From contig NZ_PYAT01000003.1 of the NCBI RefSeq assembly GCF_003014655.1, forward strand, positions 1-64,000: a DNA stretch of 64,000 nucleotides. Direction: 5' to 3'. Under the pieces are notes generated by a model. That model ran no database searches. It was not told where the DNA came from and worked only from the letters and a program-made list of their open reading frames with translations. This DNA is from Planomicrobium soli (lineage in GTDB: Bacteria; Bacillota; Bacilli; Bacillales_A; Planococcaceae). How positions within the stretch are numbered: position 1 is the first letter of the stretch; each line of letters opens with the position of its first letter. Made by a program: the position numbers and the translations under genes. Shown piece by piece: positions 1 through 7,581 of the stretch.

Positions 1-159
1 GCCAAGAACAGTGAACTGAAGAATCGGCACGGCTATCGGGTGACGTCCGGCGCCGGATTGAGCGGCATGGCCTTACAGAGCGCCATGGCGATTTTCACCG
101 TGAACCTGAAACGGATTCTTCGCTTACTGGATGAACGCAGGCAAGCTGCAGATCAATAA
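1..159 (+). pseudogene. IS1182-like transposase, C-terminal end (cut by window edge)
   Basis: The frame is open from the first base and ends in TAA at 157-159. It encodes about 52 residues with LKNRHGYRV, GLSGMALQSAM and TVNLKRILRLL, which resemble the C-terminal end of IS1182/IS5-type DDE transposases (the closing 'NLKRL' segment). Only the tail lies in the window, so it cannot be said whether the element is intact upstream. A terminator follows at once. Family assignment is from memory of the consensus; moderate confidence. Confidence 0.6.
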
Positions 160-170
160 AAGGGCAAAAA

Positions 171-213
171 AAGAGTCGGAAGACAGGAAATCCTGCCTTC
201 CAACTCTTTTTTT
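171..213 (+). terminator. Hairpin terminator after the transposase
   Basis: Arms AAGAGTCGGAAG and CTTCCAACTCTT pair with G-U tolerance around an ACAGG/CCTG inner stem and are followed by a T run. It could also lie inside the right end of the insertion sequence. Confidence 0.65.
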
Positions 214-275
214 AGTCTCCCATTGATTTAAAGGAAGGGTTTTTCAGTGGCCTCACAATATCGGGGACACCTTTT

Positions 276-923
276 TTATAGGTCGCGGGAATCAGTCCGT
301 ATTTGATACAGCCCGAGCGGTTCACCGTCGGCACCAATTTTGATGCCGGTCAAGGAGCCGGAATACGCAGCGCCGGTATCAATATAATAAGCCTGGCTCT
401 CCGAGTCGTATTTTGGTTCTTTTAATGGTGTATGCCCAACTATTTGCAGTTTGTTCAAATTTTTAAGTTGGCTGCGGTTCCAGAGAATTCCATATGGGTC
501 GTCTTCATCAAATAGATCCTGCGTGTTTTTGGCAATTCCTGCATGGCTTACAAAAACCTTTTCATGGTCATAAAACAAGGGCAATGCTTCCATCCATTCT
601 ATATCACTTATTATATCGCGATCCTCGGCTTCGTACTGATCCAATGTTTCCTGTCCGCCTTGCCTCAACCAATTGAAATTCGGAGGATCTGAAAAATGTT
701 CAAGCATCATCGCTTCGTGATTGCCTTTGATAAAATGGGCGCGTTCTGGAAAATCGGCAGCTAATTTTCGCGCAAGTTGAATGGTTTGAGGCGTATGTTT
801 CCCGCGATCGACCAAATCGCCGACTTGTACAAGCACTTCGTTTGTGGGATCCCAATAGTCCTCTACCAGTTGTTTGAAAGTATAAAAACAGCCGTGGACA
901 TCTCCGATAACAAAATGGTTCAT
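276..923 (-). CDS. Metallophosphoesterase, PrpE/ApaH-like protein phosphatase
   Basis: Calcineurin-like phosphoesterase of about 215 residues. The metal-binding motifs occur in order: GDVHG (residues 7-11), GDLVDRG (about 36-42) and GNHE (about 67-70), with further histidines at SHAG and GHTP. The family hydrolyses phosphoprotein or dinucleoside polyphosphate substrates with two metal ions in the cytoplasm; the substrate here is unknown. The ATG at 923 is chosen because GGAGG lies 9 nt upstream; the longer frame to 944 lacks a ribosome binding site. It stands alone on the minus strand, divergent from the RsbR-like gene. Confidence 0.85.
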   Translation of the reverse strand: MNHFVIGDVHGCFYTFKQLVEDYWDPTNEVLVQVGDLVDRGKHTPQTIQLARKLAADFPERAHFIKGNHEAMMLEHFSDPPNFNWLRQGGQETLDQYEAEDRDIISDIEWMEALPLFYDHEKVFVSHAGIAKNTQDLFDEDDPYGILWNRSQLKNLNKLQIVGHTPLKEPKYDSESQAYYIDTGAAYSGSLTGIKIGADGEPLGLYQIRTDSRDL

Positions 924-1138
924 GGTCTTCAGCCTCCATTCCATTCAAAGTGGGATAGAAAACAATTATCCTTTTAGTCATTTCATTTTCTGTAAAATCT
1001 GACTGTTTGTCAATGATCTTTGCTGTGCCTTATCCATTTATAACAAGATTCATTCGGTTAAAACTTGTAGAAGATCATAAGCCTTCTGTCTTAATTTGCG
1101 TTATAATAAAGTATCATTGAAAAAAGGTGTGAAGTATA

Positions 1139-1957
1139 ATGGCGTCATTTAATGGTTTTTCCATTTACATAAGCAACAATCTTGAATCGATGGCCAAAGA
1201 AATAGTGGAAGCCGTCCGGAATGCAACGGAACAGCCTATACCTGAAGAGGAATTGAACCAAGCCTTCAAAATGTATTGCGAAATGTTGCAGGTTTTTGGA
1301 GAGACTTTGGAATACGGGAATGAACAAAGCATTCCTGAAGTGTTGATTCATTGGAGCAAGGGAAATGCCCGGATGCAAGTGGAGGCAGGAGGGAACCTGT
1401 CAGAGATTGTTGTCCGCTATCCGCCGACTAGAACCGTTTTTACGGAGATTTTTACCCGAATCAGCATCGGATTGGGTTTATCTATAGAAGAAAATGCCTT
1501 TCTTATAAAACGCATCAACTCGATGTTGGATGTTAGCTTAAATGAAACCTTTTTTGCCTTTGAACACCTTTCCAACCAGTTCAAGGAAGAATCACAAAAA
1601 GAGCTCATGAAACTGTCCGCTCCCATCGTTCCGATACTGGACGATGTAGTAGTGATTCCATTGATCGGTTTTATTGATGATAACCGCGCACGACACATAA
1701 TGGAGAACGTCCTCCCGCAATTGGCCGATTCCGAAATCAATCACGTAATTACCGATTTTTCAGGCATTCTCATGATTAACAATAAAATTGCCCAGTCTCT
1801 TTACCAGATTGGAGCCATGCTCCGTTTGATGGGGATTCATGTGGTTTCTGCAGGATTGCGCCCGGATTTAGCTCAAACTATTGTTAACAGTGGCATCGAT
1901 ATGACAAAAATCGAATCGTATGCTTCTGTAAAACAAGCATTGAAGAGCATCAAATAA
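1139..1957 (+). CDS. RsbR-family stressosome protein with STAS domain
   Basis: 272 residues: an N-terminal globin-like RsbR sensor region (about 1-140), a helical linker and a C-terminal STAS domain (about 155-272). The STAS core matches RsbR proteins (VITDFSG, RLMGIHVVSAG, AQTIVNSGID). RsbR co-antagonists assemble with RsbS and RsbT and control SigB. Thr247 in AQTIV corresponds to the second phosphorylatable threonine of RsbRA. The usual Asp-Thr of the first site is replaced by Asn214-Asn215 (MINNKIA), so that site is lost. It sits outside any rsb operon, as B. subtilis RsbR paralogues do. An AAGGTG site precedes the ATG. Confidence 0.85.
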   Translation: MASFNGFSIYISNNLESMAKEIVEAVRNATEQPIPEEELNQAFKMYCEMLQVFGETLEYGNEQSIPEVLIHWSKGNARMQVEAGGNLSEIVVRYPPTRTVFTEIFTRISIGLGLSIEENAFLIKRINSMLDVSLNETFFAFEHLSNQFKEESQKELMKLSAPIVPILDDVVVIPLIGFIDDNRARHIMENVLPQLADSEINHVITDFSGILMINNKIAQSLYQIGAMLRLMGIHVVSAGLRPDLAQTIVNSGIDMTKIESYASVKQALKSIK

Positions 1958-2085
1958 AACGTGCTTCTGCCGTGAAATCTGGAAATTGAAACTATAAATT
2001 CGATTTTTCGGTATAAAGATCTTTGTTTGGGGAATAGCAATAATAACATGCTGATGAAAATTCCCGAAACAAGGAGGATTCAGAA

Positions 2086-2556
2086 ATGAGCAAACCGATT
2101 GAATTGACTAAAATTACAATTATCCAAAAAGACACGGCGAACAAAGTGCGTGAAGCCTATATCGCTAATTTTCCTGAGCCCGTAGTCTACGGAGTCCATT
2201 CCGGAGTACGTGAATTTTACGGAGTCGATACAGAGGTTCAGCATCCTTCCACATTGGACCACATTGTGGCAGCGGCGGGCGGTTGACTGGTCGGGACTCT
2301 TTCCGGCGCGCTGGAAGCGCGCCATATACCAACTTCTCCTGACAAAGTCCGTGCCAATGTCCAAGGAACGATTGAAGCACCTGAAGGCGTTTTGAAAATC
2401 ACAAAAATCAGTTGCCATTACATCTTAAAGGTGCCGGAAGGCAAACAAGATGCCGCCGAAAGGGCGCTTGCTGTTTTTGAAAGAGGCTGCCCGGTCGCCC
2501 AGACATTAAAAGGGGCAGTTGAACTGGAACATACTTGGGACCTGGAAGTTTATTGA
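2086..2556 (+). CDS. OsmC-family peroxiredoxin with in-frame TGA at the catalytic Cys codon (candidate selenoprotein)
   Basis: Reading through the TGA at 2284-2286 gives one continuous 156-residue OsmC/Ohr-type protein. OsmC proteins reduce organic or hydrogen peroxides with two cysteines. The TGA is codon 67 in the context AAAGG-X-LVGTLSGAL, precisely where the family has its peroxidatic cysteine. The second, resolving-type cysteine is present as Cys135 in ERGCPVAQ. The downstream half has no other stop and full family similarity. A strong ribosome binding site (AAGGAGG) precedes the ATG. A GC-rich hairpin lies 25 nt after the TGA (see separate entry). Alternatives are a nonsense mutation or a sequencing error; no sel genes are in this window. 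Confidence 0.7.
2284..2331 (+). promoter_or_regulatory. Candidate bacterial SECIS element
   Basis: After the UGA, GGCGCGC (2305-2311) pairs perfectly with GCGCGCC (2317-2323) around the 5-nt loop UGGAA. The loop starts 25 nt after the UGA and has G at its second position, which fits the known bacterial rule (about 16-37 nt, G among the first two loop bases). UGGU (2288-2291) can pair with ACCA (2328-2331) as a lower stem. Confidence 0.6.
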
Positions 2557-2563
2557 GCAATAA

Positions 2564-2595
2564 AAAGGACCGTCTCTCCAAAGAGACGGTCCTTT
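2564..2595 (+). terminator. Hairpin terminator after the OsmC gene
   Basis: Palindrome GGACCGTCTCT/AGAGACGGTCC with CTTTGAGTTT after it. It is identical to the copy at 2996-3027. Confidence 0.65.
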
Positions 2596-2995
2596 GAGTT
2601 TGTAGACAAAGTATATGATCGGTGAAAAGCGATGCATAAAGCCAATCGGGCCGGCCGCTTCGCTTTCCGTGGGCTTGGCTTCAGCCACCTCGTCACTGCG
2701 TGTCTGAAGGGTCTTCAGCTCAAGTCGCTCCGTCGTTTCACTCCGTCACTGCTCCACCAGGAGTCTTCGCGCCCGGCCGGGTTGGGCTTCTTTCTCGGAT
2801 CCGGACAACTGCCTTTATTCCTGTGACTGGATGCTGCAAAGGCAGGCGCAATTTCTTGGCCGCCCCTTTTCGCTTCAGAACCGGAGCGCAAGCCCGCGGA
2901 AAGCGACCGCCTGGAGCGAAGGTTCCGGCATCGCTCCCGTAAGACCTGTATCTTTAATCCGTTTAAAAAATAAAACTTCTTTTGTTTACAGTCTG

Positions 2996-3027
2996 AAAGG
3001 ACCGTCTCTCCAAAGAGACGGTCCTTT
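2996..3027 (-). terminator. Hairpin terminator after the Lrp gene
   Basis: Second identical copy of the 32-bp palindrome, a few bases past the stop codon of the minus-strand Lrp gene. Confidence 0.65.
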
Positions 3028-3031
3028 CAAT

Positions 3032-3502
3032 TTATATTGGCAGGACGGTGGACGATTTGATCTCCCTTAAAGCCAAACTGGTCTGGATTTTGGTGATGCC
3101 CAGTTGATTTAATTTGCGGATAAATGCTTGCAGATCTTTGCGGTCTTTATTGGCTACTTTCAGCAAATAATCGTATTCACCCGTCAAAACTTGGCATTCC
3201 AAAACTTCTGGCATTTCTTCCAAGGCGTTCTCCAGCGTCTGAAGTTCTCCGGCTTGATGGATATTCGTGCTGATGAATATAAAACATAGCAGATCAAATC
3301 CAAGCTTTTCCTGATCTAGTATGGCTACTTTGCGCTGGATATAGCCCTCTGTTTCGAGGCGTCTGATCCGGGTGTGGACGGCCGGCGCAGAAAGGTTCAC
3401 CCGTTTGGCAATTTCCAAATTGCTTAATGCAGCTTGCCGCTGCAAAATATTCAATAGCTGCACATCAAGGCTATCAAGAACTTTATTGGTAATCGATTCC
3501 AT
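3032..3502 (-). CDS. Lrp/AsnC-family transcriptional regulator
   Basis: 156 residues: an N-terminal winged helix-turn-helix (LDVQLLNILQRQAALSNLEIAKRV, LSAPAVHTRIRRLETEGYI) and a C-terminal RAM effector-binding domain (about 75-145) with the LTGEYDYLLKV signature. Such proteins bind amino acids and control transport or catabolism genes. The start has AAAGGAGG upstream. It is transcribed divergently from an EamA exporter with about 200 bp between, so local control of that exporter is the natural inference. Confidence 0.88.
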   Translation of the reverse strand: MESITNKVLDSLDVQLLNILQRQAALSNLEIAKRVNLSAPAVHTRIRRLETEGYIQRKVAILDQEKLGFDLLCFIFISTNIHQAGELQTLENALEEMPEVLECQVLTGEYDYLLKVANKDRKDLQAFIRKLNQLGITKIQTSLALREIKSSTVLPI

Positions 3503-3714
3503 ATAATGCCTCCTTTAAATTATTCGCGTGGAATAGACAAAAAAAGCCGTAATCTAAATAAAATTAAGGAAAATCAATATTTTCTTTCGTTTCTTTTGAG
3601 TTTTTATCATTCCTCTTAATAATACACAAAATTAGGCTCTTAGGTGTTATTATTATTAAAAGTTTAAGGCTTATCATGATTATAGTAGGAAGCCAGCCGG
3701 AGAAGAGGCAAAAG

Positions 3715-4629
3715 ATGCGCTATTTATATTATTCAATATTATTATTAACGAGTTTTTTGTGGGCAGGAAATTTTGTCATAGGAAAAGTATTGACGGAGCA
3801 CGCTTCGCCTATGACGTTGACCTCTTTGCGTTGGTTGATTGCCGTTGCTTGTCTAGTGCCGCTTGTGTGGTGGAAGGAAAAAACCCTATTGCCTCCGAAA
3901 AAAGCGGTTTTGCCGCTTGTCTTAATGGGCGGAACCGGTGTGGTACTCTTCAACATCTTGCAATTTATCGCATTGGAAAAGACATCAGCCACAAATGTTG
4001 GTTTGATATCTACGCTCAATATGTTATCGATTGCCATTTTTTCAGGTGTTTTACTCAAAGAAAAACTTAATGGTTTGCAGATTCTGGCGATGTTCTTCTC
4101 CTTATTCGGTGTCTTGCTCGTTCTTACAAAAGGGGATGCAGCGCTTTTAATGTCGCTGGATGTTAATAGCGGGGATCTGTATATGCTGGGAGCTGTGGCT
4201 ATTTGGGGATTGTACTCTGTTTTTAGCAAATGGGCTATGGCACACGTTTCTGCCATGTTCGCTACTATGTATTCCGGCATTTTCGGTTTAATCATCCTAT
4301 TGCCGTTTAATTTGCCGAGCTTCTCCGTTGTTGATCCGGATGTTTCATTTGTTTTTGCGATTCTTTATACCGGCGTTGTTTCAACAGTTCTATGTTTTGT
4401 ACTCTGGAATATTGGCGTCCAAAAGATTGGTGCGACAACATCAGGCATTTTCCTGAATTTTAATCCGGTCTTTACGGCATTATTAGCCTTTATCCTGCTT
4501 GGAGAACAAATGACGGAAATTCAGGTCATAGGAAGTGTTATTGTCATTAGCGGTTGCTATTTCTTTACCGTCTTCGGCATAAAAAAAACGAAAAAGAAAC
4601 AACTCAGCAGACCTAGTTTTCAACAATAA
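3715..4629 (+). CDS. EamA/DMT-family transporter, 10 TM
   Basis: About 304 residues with ten hydrophobic helices in two EamA repeats. It begins RYLYYSILLLTSFLWAGNFVIGK, the typical N-terminus in which the FLWAGNF motif starts repeat 1; the second repeat opens near AIWGLYSVFSKW. DMT exporters move amino acids or other metabolites across the membrane. The ATG at 3715 follows AGAAGAGG, while the upstream ATG at 3676 lacks a site. It is divergent from the Lrp gene, which fits an Lrp-controlled metabolite exporter. The substrate cannot be told from sequence. Confidence 0.85.
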   Translation: MRYLYYSILLLTSFLWAGNFVIGKVLTEHASPMTLTSLRWLIAVACLVPLVWWKEKTLLPPKKAVLPLVLMGGTGVVLFNILQFIALEKTSATNVGLISTLNMLSIAIFSGVLLKEKLNGLQILAMFFSLFGVLLVLTKGDAALLMSLDVNSGDLYMLGAVAIWGLYSVFSKWAMAHVSAMFATMYSGIFGLIILLPFNLPSFSVVDPDVSFVFAILYTGVVSTVLCFVLWNIGVQKIGATTSGIFLNFNPVFTALLAFILLGEQMTEIQVIGSVIVISGCYFFTVFGIKKTKKKQLSRPSFQQ

Positions 4630-4662
4630 AAAACCGCCGCAGAAAATTCTGCGGCGGTTTTT
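4630..4662. terminator. Bidirectional terminator between EamA and ptsI
   Basis: AACCGCCGCAGA and TCTGCGGCGGTT form a perfect stem with A and T runs on both sides, serving the two convergent genes. Confidence 0.85.
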
Positions 4663-4663
4663 A

Positions 4664-6385
4664 TCATGCGTTTACAAATTTTGTTCGTACAAACTCTTCG
4701 ACTTCGTCTGAAGTTGAAAGAGACAAGATGTGGTCAACTTGGCTTTCCATTTCAGCTTTCGATAACTTCTTCAGTTGAGCGCGCGCTTTAAGTATAGACG
4801 ATGCGCTCATTGAAAACTCATCAAGCCCTAGTCCTAGAAGGATTGGAATGGCAACTTCGTCTCCGGCCATTTCGCCGCACATGCCTGTCCATTTGCCTTC
4901 CTTGTGGGAAGCGTCAATGACCATTTTCACCATGCGCAAAATCGCTGGGTTGAATGGCTGATACAAATACGAAACGCTTTCGTTCATGCGGTCAGCAGCC
5001 ATTGTGTATTGGATCAAGTCGTTTGTTCCAATAGAGAAGAAATCGACTTCTTTCGCGAAAATATCAGCCATTACAGCAGTTGAGGGAATCTCAACCATGA
5101 TACCGACTTCGATCGAATCGCTGACAGCAACGCCTTCGTCCTGAAGTTTCGCTTTTTCTTCTAAAAGAAGCGCTTTTGCTTTGCGGAATTCATCAAGCGT
5201 TGCAATCATTGGGAACATGATTTTCAAGTTGCCGTGGACACTTGCGCGAAGCAATGCACGCAGCTGCGTCCGGAACAAATCCGGCATTTCAAGGCAAAGG
5301 CGGATAGCCCGAAGCCCAAGGAACGGATTTAACTCTTTCGGCAAGTCTAAGTATGAAAGTTCTTTGTCTCCGCCGATGTCAAGTGTGCGGACAACTGTCG
5401 GCTTGCCGTCCATGCCTTTTAGGACAGCGGCATAAGCTTCAGTTTGCTCGTCTTCTGTAGGGAACTGGTCGCGACCCATATACAAGAATTCAGTACGGTA
5501 AAGACCGACCGCTTCGCCGCCATTCTCCAATACGCCAGCAATATCTTTTGGCGTCCCGATATTCGCGCCAAGTTCAACTGCATGGCCGTCCTTAGTAACA
5601 GTTGCTTCGTTTTTCAAGGTTGCCCATTCTGCTTTTTGCTGATCATAAGCTGCTTGTTTTTCTTCGTATTCCGATACAGTAGCTGCATCCGGATCGACGA
5701 TGATGTTGCCATCGAGACCATCAACGATAACAAGTGTCCCGTTTTGGACAGTAGCCATCGCTGTTTTTGCGCCGACTACTGCAGGGATTTCCAGTGTACG
5801 TGCCAAAATTGCAGAGTGGGAAGTCCGTCCGCCGATATCGGTGATGAACCCTTTAACAAATTCCGGGTTCAGCTGAACCGTATCAGAAGGGGTAAGGTCT
5901 TCTGCAATGATGATCACTTCTTCTGAAATCATGCTTGGGCTTTGGATGGAAACACCTAAAAGATGCGCCAATACACGTTTTGTCACGTCACGGATATCCG
6001 CAGCACGCTCTTTCATGTACTCGTTGTCCATCGATTCAAACATCGCAATAAACATATTCGCTGTTTCCTGCAAAGCGAATTCAGCATTCACTTTGTCAGA
6101 AGAAATGCGCTCTTTGATCGGGCCTACCAATTCCGGATCGCTGAGAACAAGAAGGTGGGCGCCGAAAATGTCAGCTTCTTTTTCGCTGATTTGTTGAGCT
6201 GTGCGCTCTTTGATTACTTCCAGTTCAGAAACTGACTGGCCTAAAGCTTTTTCAAAACGCGCAACTTCAGCTTCTGCATCAGTAATATTTTTTTGTTCTA
6301 CGTTTAATTCCGGATTTTCAAGGCGATACGCTTTGGCGATGGCGATACCATTGGACGCAGCTATTCCGGAAAATGAATTCGCCAT
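4664..6385 (-). CDS. ptsI: Phosphoenolpyruvate-protein phosphotransferase, PTS enzyme I
   Basis: 573 residues, the normal length for enzyme I. It takes phosphate from PEP and passes it to HPr. It carries the phosphohistidine loop [17 protein letters not shown] (His near 190), the PEP-binding C-terminal TIM barrel with KIMFPMIAT and [10 protein letters not shown], and the active-site cysteine in GMCGEMAGD. The ATG at 6385 shares one base with the ptsH stop (TGATG), so translation is probably coupled; a TTG one codon earlier is also possible. It is cotranscribed with ptsH and lies head to head with the fru operon. Confidence 0.95.
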   Translation of the reverse strand: MANSFSGIAASNGIAIAKAYRLENPELNVEQKNITDAEAEVARFEKALGQSVSELEVIKERTAQQISEKEADIFGAHLLVLSDPELVGPIKERISSDKVNAEFALQETANMFIAMFESMDNEYMKERAADIRDVTKRVLAHLLGVSIQSPSMISEEVIIIAEDLTPSDTVQLNPEFVKGFITDIGGRTSHSAILARTLEIPAVVGAKTAMATVQNGTLVIVDGLDGNIIVDPDAATVSEYEEKQAAYDQQKAEWATLKNEATVTKDGHAVELGANIGTPKDIAGVLENGGEAVGLYRTEFLYMGRDQFPTEDEQTEAYAAVLKGMDGKPTVVRTLDIGGDKELSYLDLPKELNPFLGLRAIRLCLEMPDLFRTQLRALLRASVHGNLKIMFPMIATLDEFRKAKALLLEEKAKLQDEGVAVSDSIEVGIMVEIPSTAVMADIFAKEVDFFSIGTNDLIQYTMAADRMNESVSYLYQPFNPAILRMVKMVIDASHKEGKWTGMCGEMAGDEVAIPILLGLGLDEFSMSASSILKARAQLKKLSKAEMESQVDHILSLSTSDEVEEFVRTKFVNA

Positions 6386-6651
6386 CAATTTGATAGCCCT
6401 TCGGTTGTCATAACTTCTTGCGCGCGCGCCATCGCTTCTTCTTCATCCGTTCCGTTTGCTGCCACGGTTACTGTAGCGCCTGAAGGAATTCCTAAAGACA
6501 TTACGCCTAAGATGGATTTTAAGTTAACTTTCTTTTCTTTGTATTCAAGCGTGATATCGGAACTGAATTTCGAAAGCGCTCCTACAAGTGCTGAAGCTGG
6601 ACGTGCATGAATGCCTGCTTGATCTGTAATTGTAAATTGTTTTTCTACCAT
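6385..6651 (-). CDS. ptsH: Phosphocarrier protein HPr
   Basis: 88 residues. His15 in the GIHARPAS motif accepts phosphate from enzyme I. Ser46 in [13 protein letters not shown] is the HPr-kinase site used for carbon catabolite repression through CcpA in Firmicutes. The ribosome binding site TTAGGAGGAATCATCC precedes the ATG. Its promoter must lie in the repeat-rich 6660-6830 interval shared with fruR, so FruR may regulate both directions. Confidence 0.96.
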   Translation of the reverse strand: MVEKQFTITDQAGIHARPASALVGALSKFSSDITLEYKEKKVNLKSILGVMSLGIPSGATVTVAANGTDEEEAMARAQEVMTTEGLSN

Positions 6652-6710
6652 GGATGATTCCTCCTAAGGAAAATGAGTGATTTTGACTGACTTCCACCAA
6701 TACAGTATGA

Positions 6711-6780
6711 ACGTTTTTGAATGAATTTAAAAGCATTTGATTGTTTTTGAATGAATTTAATCGTTTTTGATTGATTTTGG
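6711..6780. promoter_or_regulatory. DeoR/FruR-type operator repeats between ptsH and fruR
   Basis: Three similar 20-bp units lie in tandem: CGTTTTTGAATGAATTTAA (6712-6730), TGTTTTTGAATGAATTTAA (6742-6760) and CGTTTTTGATTGATTTTGG (6762-6780). TTGATTGATTTTG-type direct repeats are typical of DeoR-family sugar repressors. The last unit overlaps the -35 box of the fruR promoter. Autoregulation by FruR is inferred. Confidence 0.75.
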
Positions 6781-6799
6781 AAGCGATTTCAAGTATTAT
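6771..6799 (+). promoter_or_regulatory. fruRKA promoter (SigA type)
   Basis: TTGATT (6771-6776), a 17-nt spacer and TATTAT (6794-6799), 33 nt before the fruR ATG. Confidence 0.7.
6777..6791 (+). promoter_or_regulatory. cre site (CcpA operator) inside the fru promoter
   Basis: TTGGAAGCGATTTCA matches the recalled cre consensus WTGNAANCGNWNNCA at every defined position and sits between -35 and -10. It predicts glucose repression of fruRKA by CcpA with HPr-Ser46-P. Confidence 0.7.
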
Positions 6800-6831
6800 C
6801 GATTTATCGAATCGATAAAGAGGGTGTTTAG

Positions 6832-7581
6832 ATGTTAACAAATGAACGGCATGAGTTCATCTTAAACATGTTGGCTGAAAAACAGACAATCAAAATTCAA
6901 GATGTGGTTGATGCAACCGCTGCTTCAGAATCGACGATTCGCCGGGATTTGACGGAACTTGAAAACCAGCAGAAACTCGAACGGGTATTTGGCGGTGCTG
7001 TATTGCCTGACCGCAACTTAATGGAACAAAGCGTTTCGGATAAATCGACTCAACACCTCCAAGAAAAAATTCGGCTGGCAAAATTTGCAGCAACGTTTGT
7101 ACAAGACGGGGATAGCGTTTATCTTGATGCCGGAACGACGACATTTCAAATGATTCCTTTTTTAAAGGACAAAGACATTACAGTCGTTACTAACGGCCTG
7201 ACCCATGTTGATTCTTTGAATGAGCATGGCATCACCACTTATTTGACCGGCGGCTTGATGAAGTCAAGAACAGGCGCGCTAGTCGGCGCACAAACCGTCC
7301 AATCGCTGCAAAATTATCGGTTTGACCGATGTTTTCTTGGTGTTAACGGCATCCATGAAGAATACGGCTATACGACACCGGATCCCGAAGAAGCGGCCGT
7401 TAAACGGCTGGCCAGTTCACTTTCCCGAAAAGCTTATGTTTTAGCCGACCATTCCAAGTATAACAAAGTCAGCTTTGCAAAGATCATGGACCTGGCTGCT
7501 GCAGTCATGGTTGTTGATAGGATGCCAGATGACCTTCTTGCCATATTGGAAAAAAAGACAACAGTAAAGGTGGAGAGCTAA
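6832..7581 (+). CDS. fruR: DeoR-family repressor of the fructose operon
   Basis: 249 residues: an N-terminal DeoR helix-turn-helix (ERHEFILNMLAEKQTIKIQDV, ASESTIRRDLTELENQ) and a C-terminal ISOCOT-fold sensor (DAGTTTFQM, LTGGLMK, LGVNGI). Fructose-1-phosphate is the usual inducer of this regulator. It is the first gene of fruR-fruK-fruA. Its TAA overlaps the fruK ATG by one base (TAATG), so the three genes form a tight operon. Confidence 0.92.
   Translation: MLTNERHEFILNMLAEKQTIKIQDVVDATAASESTIRRDLTELENQQKLERVFGGAVLPDRNLMEQSVSDKSTQHLQEKIRLAKFAATFVQDGDSVYLDAGTTTFQMIPFLKDKDITVVTNGLTHVDSLNEHGITTYLTGGLMKSRTGALVGAQTVQSLQNYRFDRCFLGVNGIHEEYGYTTPDPEEAAVKRLASSLSRKAYVLADHSKYNKVSFAKIMDLAAAVMVVDRMPDDLLAILEKKTTVKVES

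Larger units (their letters stand above)
2564..3027. repeat. GC-rich non-coding repeat element bounded by two identical terminator hairpins
   Basis: A 32-bp palindrome (core GGACCGTCTCT-CCAA-AGAGACGGTCC) is present identically at 2564-2595 and 2996-3027. Just inside, the two ends are further inverted copies (CCTTTGAG..TGTAGACAAA against CCTTTCAG..TGTAAACAAA). Inner arms CGCTTTCCGTGGGCTTG (from about 2660) and the complement of CAAGCCCGCGGAAAGCG (about 2891) are also inverted. The interior resembles the dispersed 'CGCTTTCCGCGGGC' repeats of Bacillaceae. No credible gene lies inside. The flanking copies serve as terminators for the OsmC gene and for the Lrp gene. Confidence 0.7.

Noticed and set aside
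2086-2286. Treating the OsmC gene as a 66-residue protein ending at the TGA
   Set aside because: The following 89 codons continue the OsmC family without a break, so a truncated protein is not the natural unit.
2632-3070. Several overlapping plus-strand frames inside the GC-rich repeat
   Set aside because: They lie in a nested inverted-repeat element, have no ribosome binding site and show no family resemblance.
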